Positions 7,566 through 14,237 of a DNA stretch of 40,526 nucleotides are shown piece after piece (the stretch's first letter is position 1; each line of letters opens with the position of its first letter). The stretch spans positions 1 through 40,526 of the forward strand of contig CAKUEM010000012.1 of assembly GCA_934646115.1 (NCBI GenBank). Direction: 5' to 3'. The notes beneath the pieces were generated by a model. The model made no database searches. It was not told where the DNA came from and was given only the letters and a program-made list of their open reading frames with translations. Origin of the DNA: an uncultured Oscillospiraceae bacterium (lineage in GTDB: Bacteria; Bacillota; Clostridia; Oscillospirales; JAAYXM01). Position numbers and translations under genes: made by a program.

Positions 7566-7924
7566 GCACCACGCTTACAGGCAAATGGGGCGAAGCGCTC
7601 GCGGCGGAATATTTAAGAAAAAACGGCTATCAGATCGTTGCGGCGAATTATCATTCGCGCTTCGGCGAGCTGGATCTGGTTGCAAAAAAGAAGAAAATTC
7701 TCGCATTTATTGAGGTAAAGCTTCGGAAAAATGATCAATATGGCGCTGCGCGTGAGTTTGTGACCCCCGCAAAGCGAGAGAAGCTGCGCATGACGGCGGC
7801 GCTGTTTTTGCAGGAATATGACGCGAAAACACTTCAGCCGCGCTTTGACGTGATCGAAATTTATGCGCCGCACGGGATCTCGCAGCAATATACGCTTAAT
7901 CATATGGAAAACGCATTTGAATAA
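7562..7924 (+). CDS. yraN: YraN/UPF0102 family protein (endonuclease-like fold)
   Basis: This 120-residue protein belongs to UPF0102, a family with an endonuclease-like fold and no established role. GKWGEALAAEYL at the N-terminus, then FGELDLVAKKKKILAFIEVKLR, carries the conserved E-x-D and E-V-K nuclease-type residues, and FDVIEIY follows near the end. It overlaps rnhB (ATGA), and yraN next to rnhB is a common arrangement in many bacteria, suggesting a role in nucleic acid maintenance (inference). A terminator follows directly. Confidence 0.9.
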   Translation: MSTTLTGKWGEALAAEYLRKNGYQIVAANYHSRFGELDLVAKKKKILAFIEVKLRKNDQYGAAREFVTPAKREKLRMTAALFLQEYDAKTLQPRFDVIEIYAPHGISQQYTLNHMENAFE

Positions 7925-7925
7925 G

Positions 7926-7956
7926 AGCCACGCGGCTTTGAGCGCCGCCGGCTTTT
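7926..7956 (+). terminator. Probable terminator after yraN
   Basis: AGCC plus GCGGC pair with GCCGC plus GGCT around a 7-base loop, with small bulges between the two stem parts, followed by TTT. It would end the rplS-distal gene string before thrC. The T tract is short. Confidence 0.55.
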
Positions 7957-7986
7957 CGATCAATCATGATGGTTTTGGAGGATGTT

Positions 7987-9477
7987 ATGGAATATTTTAG
8001 CACAAGAGACGCGTCGCTTCGCGTTTCCGCCGCAAAGGCGATCAGCCAGGGCTTGAGCTTTGAGGGCGGCCTTTTCGCGCCGACCGAGATCCCGAAGCTC
8101 ACGCCGGAGGACATCACCGCGCTGCGCGGCATGCCGTATGCAGAACGCGCGGCGTTCATCATCGGTAAATTTTTAACGGATTTCACGGCGGAGGAGCTGC
8201 GCAAATATGCGGCCGCGGCGTATCATGCCGATAAGTTTTCCAGCCCGTCGATCGCCCCGGTTCGCAAAATGACCGAGTGCGCGAGTATTCTGGAGCTGTG
8301 GCATGGTCCGACCAGCGCGTTTAAAGATATGGCGCTTCAAATTCTGCCGCATCTGCTGACCGCGTCGATGAAAAAATGCGGCGAGCATAAAACCGCCTGC
8401 ATCCTCGTCGCCACATCGGGCGATACCGGAAAGGCTGCGCTCGAAGGCTTTGCGGATGTACCCGGCACGAAGATCGCCGTGTTCTACCCGAAGGACGGTG
8501 TGAGCCGCGTGCAGGAGCTGCAGATGACCACGCAGACCGGTGATAACGTGTATGTATCCTCGGTCGTCGGCAATTTTGACCATGTGCAGAGCAAGATGAA
8601 AGAAATTTTTGCGGACGAGGCGCTGCGCGCCCGCGCGGCGAAGGGCAACGCCTTCTTCTCCTCGGCGAATTCGATCAACTGGGGCCGCGCCGTGCCGCAG
8701 ATCGCATATTATGTGTCCGGTTATTGCGACATGCTCAATTCCGGCGAGCTCGCGGAGGGCGACCGTTTTAACGTTTGCGTTCCGACCGGGAACTTCGGCA
8801 ACATCCTCGCGGCGTATTATGCGCGCGAGATGGGCATTCCGATCGCAAAGCTCATTTGCGCATCGAACCGCAATAACGTGCTGACCGATTTCCTGCGTAC
8901 CGGAAAATACGATAAACAGCGCGAGTTTTATACGACGACCTCGCCCGCGATGGATATCCTTGTCTCCAGCAATTTAGAGCGCCTGCTCTTCCATCTGTCC
9001 GGCAACGATGATGCGACGATTCGCAAATATATGTCAAAGCTCGCGTCAGACGGCGCGTATACCGTGAACGCCGATATCCTCGCGAAGTTAAACGACCTGT
9101 TCTACGGCGGATTCTGCGACGATTCGGACACGATGCAGACGATTTCTGACACATTTAATGAATATAATTACTTGATTGACACGCATACCGCGGTTGCGAT
9201 CCATGTTTATAAAAATTACGCGAGCGAGACCGGCGACCAGACGAAAACGCTGATCGCCTCTACCGCAAGCCCGTTTAAATTCGCCGATTCAGTTATTGCC
9301 GCGCTCGGCGTGGACGTGGAGCTTTCCGGCTGTGCGCTGCTGGATATTCTCTCGCGCACAACCAAGGTGAAGATCCCGGCGCCGCTCGCCGCGCTTGCCG
9401 ATAAGAAAGAGCGGTTTTTAAACACACTGACGCGCGATGAGATCGAGGACGCGGTCATGCGCTTCGTGCTGCAATAG
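7987..9477 (+). CDS. thrC: Threonine synthase
   Basis: ThrC converts O-phosphohomoserine to threonine with PLP in the cytosol. The 496-residue protein is of the long type found in many Clostridia, opening MEYFSTRDASLRVS. The PLP lysine is K113 in GPTSAFKDMALQIL. Further family blocks are ATSGDTGKAALEGF, the phosphate-binding region VCVPTGNFGNILAAY, and SSNLERLLF. I chose the ATG at 7987 because TTGGAGGA sits just before it and the N-terminus matches the family. The in-frame ATG at 7966 lacks a ribosome site. It is transcribed alone, convergent with the DUF1540 gene. Confidence 0.96.
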   Translation: MEYFSTRDASLRVSAAKAISQGLSFEGGLFAPTEIPKLTPEDITALRGMPYAERAAFIIGKFLTDFTAEELRKYAAAAYHADKFSSPSIAPVRKMTECASILELWHGPTSAFKDMALQILPHLLTASMKKCGEHKTACILVATSGDTGKAALEGFADVPGTKIAVFYPKDGVSRVQELQMTTQTGDNVYVSSVVGNFDHVQSKMKEIFADEALRARAAKGNAFFSSANSINWGRAVPQIAYYVSGYCDMLNSGELAEGDRFNVCVPTGNFGNILAAYYAREMGIPIAKLICASNRNNVLTDFLRTGKYDKQREFYTTTSPAMDILVSSNLERLLFHLSGNDDATIRKYMSKLASDGAYTVNADILAKLNDLFYGGFCDDSDTMQTISDTFNEYNYLIDTHTAVAIHVYKNYASETGDQTKTLIASTASPFKFADSVIAALGVDVELSGCALLDILSRTTKVKIPAPLAALADKKERFLNTLTRDEIEDAVMRFVLQ

Positions 9478-9488
9478 CCGTATGTATC

Positions 9489-9514
9489 GCCGGGGGCGCG
9501 TTCGCACTCCCGGC
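9489..9514. terminator. Hairpin between convergent thrC and DUF1540 genes
   Basis: GCCGGG (9489-9494) and CCCGGC (9509-9514) pair, with inner GCG/CGC pairs. No T run follows on either strand, so terminator function is uncertain, but it lies in the short gap between two converging genes. Confidence 0.4.
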
Positions 9515-9521
9515 TTCATCA

Positions 9522-9704
9522 CTAGCAGCCGCAGCCGTCCTTTTTGCAGTATGTGCCGCAGACCGTGTCACGCTCTGTTTGAGCGTGCTTCCCGCGCACA
9601 TCGATATGCTTTGCGGTACAGCAGTTTGCGATGCTGTGATGCACGCAGCTCTCTACCGAGCAGGAAACGCATGAGGATGTCTGATTTTTATCAAATACAC
9701 TCAT
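9522..9704 (-). CDS. DUF1540 cysteine-rich small protein
   Basis: This gene encodes 60 residues with nine cysteines and four histidines. The family pattern CVSCSVESCVHHSIANCCTAKHIDV fits DUF1540, small putative metal-binding proteins common in Clostridia whose function is unknown; the remaining Cys lie in VCGTYCKKDGCGC at the end. GGAGGA lies five bases before the ATG at 9704. The gene is convergent with thrC. A possible spore sigma-G-like promoter (9821-9850) and a 9-bp hairpin (9735-9761) lie upstream, but neither is proven. Zinc or iron binding is suggested only by the residue content. Confidence 0.85.
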   Translation of the reverse strand: MSVFDKNQTSSCVSCSVESCVHHSIANCCTAKHIDVRGKHAQTERDTVCGTYCKKDGCGC

Positions 9705-9734
9705 TGATATCCTCCATTTCCGGATGAATCAGAG

Positions 9735-9761
9735 CCACCGCACCCGGACCTTGTGCGGTGG
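9735..9761. other. Hairpin in the DUF1540 / phosphoesterase gap
   Basis: CCACCGCAC (9735-9743) pairs perfectly with GTGCGGTGG (9753-9761) around a 9-base loop. There is no T run on either side. It would be in the 5' leader of the DUF1540 mRNA if that starts near 9814. The rest of the 180-base gap holds only the small frame at 9784 and the promoter candidate. Confidence 0.6.
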
Positions 9762-9783
9762 TGCCGACGGATCGGAGGAGCAC

Positions 9784-9822
9784 AATGGGCGCGCGTGACG
9801 TTCTTTTTTTCATCCGCGCTTA
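9784..9822 (+). CDS. Possible 12-residue leader peptide upstream of the phosphoesterase
   Basis: A GGAGGAG site six bases upstream of an ATG opens a 12-codon frame (MGARDVLFFIRA) that ends in TAG, 63 bases before the metallophosphoesterase start. The ribosome site is as good as those of real genes nearby. There is no homology to appeal to and such short frames arise by chance, so it is listed as a candidate only. Confidence 0.25.
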
Positions 9823-9850
9823 GTGTGCGCCATGCTGCTGTGTTTCATTC
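9821..9850 (-). promoter_or_regulatory. Candidate sigma-G-like promoter for DUF1540
   Basis: On the minus strand GAATG (9846-9850) and CACACTA (9821-9827) are separated by 18 bases. Compared with the sigma-G consensus GHATR-N18-CATNHTA, only one base of the -10 box differs. Sporulation of this organism is not shown by the window, so the match is weak evidence. Confidence 0.28.
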
Positions 9851-9885
9851 AAAAAGTACCTGCCAAAAAAAAGGGGGAATGCGCC

Positions 9886-10578
9886 ATGGCGGTGTTTGCC
9901 ATCGGCGATTTACATCTGTCGCTGACCACGAACAAGCCGATGGATGTGTTCGGCGATTGCTGGGCCAATCATACAGAGCGGTTAAAGCAGGGCTTTGCCT
10001 GCGTGGGACCTGACGATTTGACCGTGCTTGCGGGCGACAGCTCGTGGGGCATTTCGCTTTCGGAAGCGCGCGAGGATTTTTTATGGATCGATCGGCTTCC
10101 CGGGCGAAAGCTTCTTTTAAAAGGAAACCACGATTATTGGTGGGAGACCGTTTCGAAAACACGTCGTTTTTTTGCAGAAAACGGCATTGAAACGATTGAT
10201 ATTTTGCATAATAATGCATTTTTACACGATAATTATGCAATTTGCGGCACGCGCGGCTGGTTTGCGCCCGAGGAAGGGGACGACCCGCACGCGGAAAAGA
10301 TCTATCGGCGCGAGCTGGGGCGGCTTCAAACCTCGCTTCGCGCGGCAAAGGAGCTTCCTGCAAAGGAGATCTGCTGCTTTTTGCATTATCCGCCGCTCGC
10401 GCGGGGCTATGAGTGCCGCGAGATCACGGAAATGCTCACGCAATATGGCGTTTCGCGCTGCTATTATGGGCATTTGCATGGTCCCGGACATGGGATCCGC
10501 TTTGAGGGAATGCACAACGGCGTGGAGTATCGCCTGATTTCCGCTGATTTTTTACAGTTTGTTCCGCAAAAGCTTTGA
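9886..10578 (+). CDS. Calcineurin-like metallophosphoesterase
   Basis: The 230-residue protein has the motifs of the calcineurin-like fold in order: GDLHLS (D8, H10), AGDSSWG, GNHDYWW (N81, H82), LHYPP and GHLHG (H196, H198). These build a two-metal phosphoesterase site. The substrate (protein phosphate, nucleotide or other) cannot be told from sequence. The start is the ATG at 9886 after AAGGGGGA; an open frame runs further upstream without a ribosome site. No signal peptide is seen, so it is cytosolic. It is transcribed alone, ahead of tig. Confidence 0.88.
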   Translation: MAVFAIGDLHLSLTTNKPMDVFGDCWANHTERLKQGFACVGPDDLTVLAGDSSWGISLSEAREDFLWIDRLPGRKLLLKGNHDYWWETVSKTRRFFAENGIETIDILHNNAFLHDNYAICGTRGWFAPEEGDDPHAEKIYRRELGRLQTSLRAAKELPAKEICCFLHYPPLARGYECREITEMLTQYGVSRCYYGHLHGPGHGIRFEGMHNGVEYRLISADFLQFVPQKL

Positions 10579-10605
10579 TGTTTTTGGCAGATTTTGTGCT
10601 GCTTT

Positions 10606-10633
10606 TTGCAAATTCTTGTTAAAATTTTATAAA
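10606..10633 (+). promoter_or_regulatory. Candidate promoter of tig
   Basis: TTGCAA (10606-10611) and TATAAA (10628-10633) have a 16-base spacer within an AT-rich gap. A TAGAAT at 10672-10677 is an alternative -10 box without a good -35 partner. Confidence 0.45.
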
Positions 10634-10710
10634 CTTATAAAAAAACTATAGCATTGTTGCAAAGTTTCTGATAGAATACTTTGTGTCATATAAGAGCAGG
10701 AGGAAGTAAC

Positions 10711-12180
10711 ATGAAGTTAAAATCCGTAGAAAAGCTGGAAAACAGTAAGGTTTGTCTTGAGATCGTTGTTGAGCCTGAGGAGTATGAGGCAGGCGTTGAG
10801 GTCGCTTACAAGAAAAATGTTGGCAAGATCAATGTGCCCGGCTTCCGCAAGGGCCATGCGCCGCGCAAGATGATCGAGCGTATGTATGGCGCGAACATCT
10901 TTGCCGAGGATGCGATCAATTACGCGTTCCCGCGCGCTTATGAGGCTGCGGTGAAGGAAAGCGGGGTCGACCCGGTTGAGCAGGCTGAGATCGATGTGAC
11001 GGAATTTGATAATAACAGCTTCACGTTTAAAGCGACCGTGACCGTTCGTCCGGACGTTACGCTTGGCGAGTATAAGGGCATGACCGCAGAGTGCCCGGTC
11101 GTTACCGTAACCGATGAGGATATCGATGCGGAGATCAATCGTTTAAAAGAGCGGAATTCCCGCATGGTTTCCGTGGATCGCCCGGCGAAGGACGGCGATA
11201 CCGTTGTGATCGATTTCGAGGGCTTTGTAGACGGTGTTCCGTTTGACGGCGGAAAGAGCGAGAAGCATAACTTAAAGCTTGGCTCCGGTCAGTTTATCCC
11301 GGGCTTTGAGGATCAGCTGATCGGCAAGAGCGCGGGCGACGAGTGCGACGTGAATGTCACGTTCCCGACCGAGTATCAGGCCGAGGATCTTGCGGGCAAG
11401 GCTGCGGTGTTTAAAGTAAAGGTCTGCGAAGTGAAGGAGACCGAGGCGCCGGTGCTTGACGATGAGTTCGCAAAGGACGTTTCTGAGTGCGACACGATGG
11501 ATGAGCTTCGCAAGAGCATCGAGGCGAAGATCCGCGACAGCCGCGAGAAAATGGCGGACGACGCGTTTGAAAACGCGATCATGGATAAAGTTGTTGAGAA
11601 CATGCAGGTGGAAGTGCCGGAGGTCATGGTTGAGAATCAGCTCGACCGGATCACGGACGATTTCACCAACCGCATTGCGTCTCAGGGGCTTTCGCTTGAG
11701 GCGTATCTGCAGATGAGCGGCATGGATGTTGAGACATTCCGCAAAAACTTCCGCGATGGCGCGCTGCGTCAGGTTAAGATCAATCTTGCGCTGCAGAAGA
11801 TCTCTGAGGTCGAAAACATTACCGTTTCTGAGGAAGATATCGAAGAGGAGTATAAGAACCTCGCAGAGCAGTATGGCATGCCCGTCGAGCGGCTGCGCGG
11901 TTATTTGCCGATCGATATGATGATGCACGATATGCTGATCATGAAGACCACGAAGTTCGTGCGCGATAACAATAAATCCAAGAAGCCGGCGGCAAAGAAG
12001 GCTGCGGCAAAGAAGGACGAGAGCGAGAAGAAGCCGGCTGCGAAGGCGGCGAGCACGGCGAAAAAGCCGGCCGCGAAGAAGCCTGCCGCCAAGAAACCGG
12101 CGGCAAAGAAGACCGACGCGGACGCCGAGACCACGCCCAAAAAGCGCACCACGAAGAAAAAAGCAGAGGATGCTGAATAA
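10711..12180 (+). CDS. tig: Trigger factor with a lysine/alanine-rich C-terminal tail
   Basis: Trigger factor is the ribosome-bound chaperone that meets nascent chains at the exit tunnel. The ribosome-docking signature GFRKGHAPRKMIERMYG lies near residue 45. The FKBP-type prolyl isomerase domain (about 150-245) shows VVIDFEGFVDG and FIPGFEDQLIGKSAGDE, and the C-terminal arm domain follows to about 420. The protein is 489 residues, some 50-60 more than usual. The excess is residues 421-489, a tail of repeated KPAAKK units ending in acidic residues, like histone H1 or HU-type tails. The ATG at 10711 has AGGAGGAAG upstream. It heads the tig-clpP-clpX-lon cluster. Confidence 0.97.
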   Translation: MKLKSVEKLENSKVCLEIVVEPEEYEAGVEVAYKKNVGKINVPGFRKGHAPRKMIERMYGANIFAEDAINYAFPRAYEAAVKESGVDPVEQAEIDVTEFDNNSFTFKATVTVRPDVTLGEYKGMTAECPVVTVTDEDIDAEINRLKERNSRMVSVDRPAKDGDTVVIDFEGFVDGVPFDGGKSEKHNLKLGSGQFIPGFEDQLIGKSAGDECDVNVTFPTEYQAEDLAGKAAVFKVKVCEVKETEAPVLDDEFAKDVSECDTMDELRKSIEAKIRDSREKMADDAFENAIMDKVVENMQVEVPEVMVENQLDRITDDFTNRIASQGLSLEAYLQMSGMDVETFRKNFRDGALRQVKINLALQKISEVENITVSEEDIEEEYKNLAEQYGMPVERLRGYLPIDMMMHDMLIMKTTKFVRDNNKSKKPAAKKAAAKKDESEKKPAAKAASTAKKPAAKKPAAKKPAAKKTDADAETTPKKRTTKKKAEDAE

Positions 12181-12216
12181 AACCGGCGGATTCTGACTAT
12201 AACTTGGCTATTCAGG

Positions 12217-12242
12217 GACGGGCGGCTTTATTGCCGCCCGTC
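12217..12242 (+). terminator. Hairpin after tig
   Basis: GACGGGCGGC pairs perfectly with GCCGCCCGTC around a 6-base loop. It is followed by TGTGC rather than a T run, so termination may be partial. A second weak unit, GACG/CGTC followed by seven T, lies at about 12261-12281. Either could separate tig from clpP. Confidence 0.6.
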
Positions 12243-12336
12243 TGTGCAAAATCGGGAAATGACGAATTCCGTCGATTTTTTTAAAACCCTCGGCGCATCG
12301 TTTGATGCAATTTAAAATGAAGAGGAGAGAACTGGC

Positions 12337-12921
12337 ATGAGTTTAGTACCAACCGTTATTGAGCAGACCAATCGCGGCGAGCGCGCGTATGACATTTTTT
12401 CACGCCTGTTGAACGACCGGATCATTATTTTGTCCGACGAAGTGAATGACGTCACGGCAAGTCTTGTCGTTGCGCAGCTTTTGTATCTCGAGTCGCAGGA
12501 TATGGAGCGCGATATCCAGTTATATATCAACAGCCCGGGCGGCTCGATCACCGCGGGCATGGCGATTTATGACACGATGAATTATATCAAATGCGATGTG
12601 TCCACGATCTGCGTGGGGATGGCGGCGTCCATGGGCGCGTTTCTGCTGTCCGCCGGCGCGAAGGGCAAGCGCCTTGCGCTGCCGAACGCAGAGATCATGA
12701 TCCACCAGCCGCTTTCCGGCATGCAGGGTCAGGCGACGGATATTAAGATCCATACCGATCGCATTCTGCGCATCAAGCAGAAGCTCAATGAAATTTTGGC
12801 GGATGTGACCGGGCAGCCGCTTGATAAGATCATTCAGGATACCGAGCGCGACAATTTTATGTCCGCGCAGGAGGCAGTGGCATACGGATTGATCGACAAA
12901 GTGATCGATAAGCGTCCGTAA
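12337..12921 (+). CDS. clpP: ATP-dependent Clp protease proteolytic subunit
   Basis: ClpP forms the double-ring serine protease chamber that works with ClpX. The 194 residues show the catalytic triad at standard positions: S98 in GMAASMGAFLLSAG, H123 in MIHQPLSG, and D172 in TERDNF. The N-terminus MSLVPTVIEQTNRGERAYDI is the processed-peptide region typical of Firmicutes ClpP, with no long propeptide. The ATG at 12337 follows AGAGGAGAG. clpX starts 22 bases downstream. No CtsR-type heptad operator was recognised in the 156-base gap upstream. Confidence 0.98.
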   Translation: MSLVPTVIEQTNRGERAYDIFSRLLNDRIIILSDEVNDVTASLVVAQLLYLESQDMERDIQLYINSPGGSITAGMAIYDTMNYIKCDVSTICVGMAASMGAFLLSAGAKGKRLALPNAEIMIHQPLSGMQGQATDIKIHTDRILRIKQKLNEILADVTGQPLDKIIQDTERDNFMSAQEAVAYGLIDKVIDKRP

Positions 12922-12943
12922 ACCCATAAAAGGAGGCTGTTTT

Positions 12944-14200
12944 ATGCCAAATAACAAAGATAATGAGCAATTCTGCTCTTTTTGCGGTCGCTCACGCGAG
13001 GAGGCTGGGCGGCTGATCGCGGGGCAGAATGGCTATATTTGCGATGATTGCGTGCTGCTGTGCAAGGAGCTGATCGACCGCTATGCGGCGGAAGAGCGCC
13101 CGGTCGAGCCGGAGCAGAACGCGCACGAGATCACGCTGCTGACCCCGCGCGAGATCCATGCGCGTTTGGATGAATATATCGTCGGGCAAGAGCGCGCGAA
13201 AATTGCGCTTTCCGTTGCGGTGTATAACCATTACAAGCGCATTCTCTCGCTCGAGCGCGAGGATGAGGTGGAGCTGCAAAAAAGCAATATCCTCATGATC
13301 GGACCGACCGGCTGCGGCAAAACGCTGTTTGCGCAAACGCTTGCGAAGATGTTAAACGTGCCGTTCGCAATCGCGGATGCGACCACGCTGACCGAGGCGG
13401 GCTATGTCGGCGAGGATGTGGAGAATATCCTGCTGCGCCTGATCCAGGCGGCGGATTTCGACGTGGAGGCCGCGGAAAAAGGCATTATTTATATTGACGA
13501 GATCGATAAGATCGCGCGCAAGAGCGAGAATGTTTCGATCACGCGCGACGTTTCGGGCGAGGGCGTGCAGCAGGCGCTTCTTAAAATTCTTGAAGGCACG
13601 GTTGCCAATGTCCCGCCGCAGGGCGGGCGCAAGCATCCGCATCAGGAATTCATTCAGATCAACACGGCGAATATCCTGTTCATCTGCGGCGGTGCGTTCG
13701 ATGGGATCGATAAGGTGATCGGCAAGCGCGTTTCGAAAAACGGGATCGGCTTTGGCGCCGAGATCACAAGCCGCGAGGAGAAGGAGCTTTCTAAGCTGCT
13801 GGAGCAGGTGCAGCCGCATGACCTTTTGAAATTCGGCATCATTCCGGAGCTTGTCGGTCGTCTGCCCGTGATCGCGCCGCTGGAAGCGCTGGATCGCGCG
13901 GCGATGATCCAGATCTTAACGAAGCCGAAAAATGCTTTGACCAAGCAATATCACAAGCTGTTTGAGATGGATGGGGTTGAGCTTTCGTTCCAGCCGGAGG
14001 CGCTGGAGGCGGTTGCCGACCTTGCAATCGCGCGCGGGATCGGCGCGCGCGGACTGCGCGCCGTGCTAGAAGGCGTGATGACCAAGGTCATGTATGAGAT
14101 CCCATCGGATAAAACGGTTTCAAAGGTCACGATCACGAAAGAATGCGTGACCGAGCACTGCGAGCCGCTCATTGAACACGAGCGTGCGCAGGGCGCATAA
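12944..14200 (+). CDS. clpX: ATP-dependent Clp protease ATPase subunit ClpX
   Basis: ClpX is the AAA+ unfoldase that feeds ClpP. The 418-residue protein starts with a zinc-binding domain (C11, C14, C33, C36) for adaptors and substrates. The AAA+ module follows: Walker A GPTGCGKT (120-127), Walker B IIYIDEIDKIAR, the RKHPHQEF loop, and sensor-2 GIGARGLRAV. The ClpP-docking loop IGFG is present in KNGIGFGAEITS, so it should pair with the ClpP encoded just upstream. AAAGGAGG precedes the ATG at 12944. Confidence 0.98.
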   Translation: MPNNKDNEQFCSFCGRSREEAGRLIAGQNGYICDDCVLLCKELIDRYAAEERPVEPEQNAHEITLLTPREIHARLDEYIVGQERAKIALSVAVYNHYKRILSLEREDEVELQKSNILMIGPTGCGKTLFAQTLAKMLNVPFAIADATTLTEAGYVGEDVENILLRLIQAADFDVEAAEKGIIYIDEIDKIARKSENVSITRDVSGEGVQQALLKILEGTVANVPPQGGRKHPHQEFIQINTANILFICGGAFDGIDKVIGKRVSKNGIGFGAEITSREEKELSKLLEQVQPHDLLKFGIIPELVGRLPVIAPLEALDRAAMIQILTKPKNALTKQYHKLFEMDGVELSFQPEALEAVADLAIARGIGARGLRAVLEGVMTKVMYEIPSDKTVSKVTITKECVTEHCEPLIEHERAQGA

Positions 14201-14237
14201 AGTTTCACCACCTCCTTATGGAAAGGATGTGAGCCAG

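Noticed and set aside
11990..12115. Tandem DNA repeat or CRISPR-like array at the end of tig
   Set aside because: The repetition is codon-level (KPAAKK) with irregular units and no spacers, inside a continuous coding frame.
12181..12336. CtsR or HrcA/CIRCE operator before clpP
   Set aside because: No heptad direct repeat or CIRCE inverted repeat could be recognised; only the tig hairpin and a short GCATC/GATGC stem are present.
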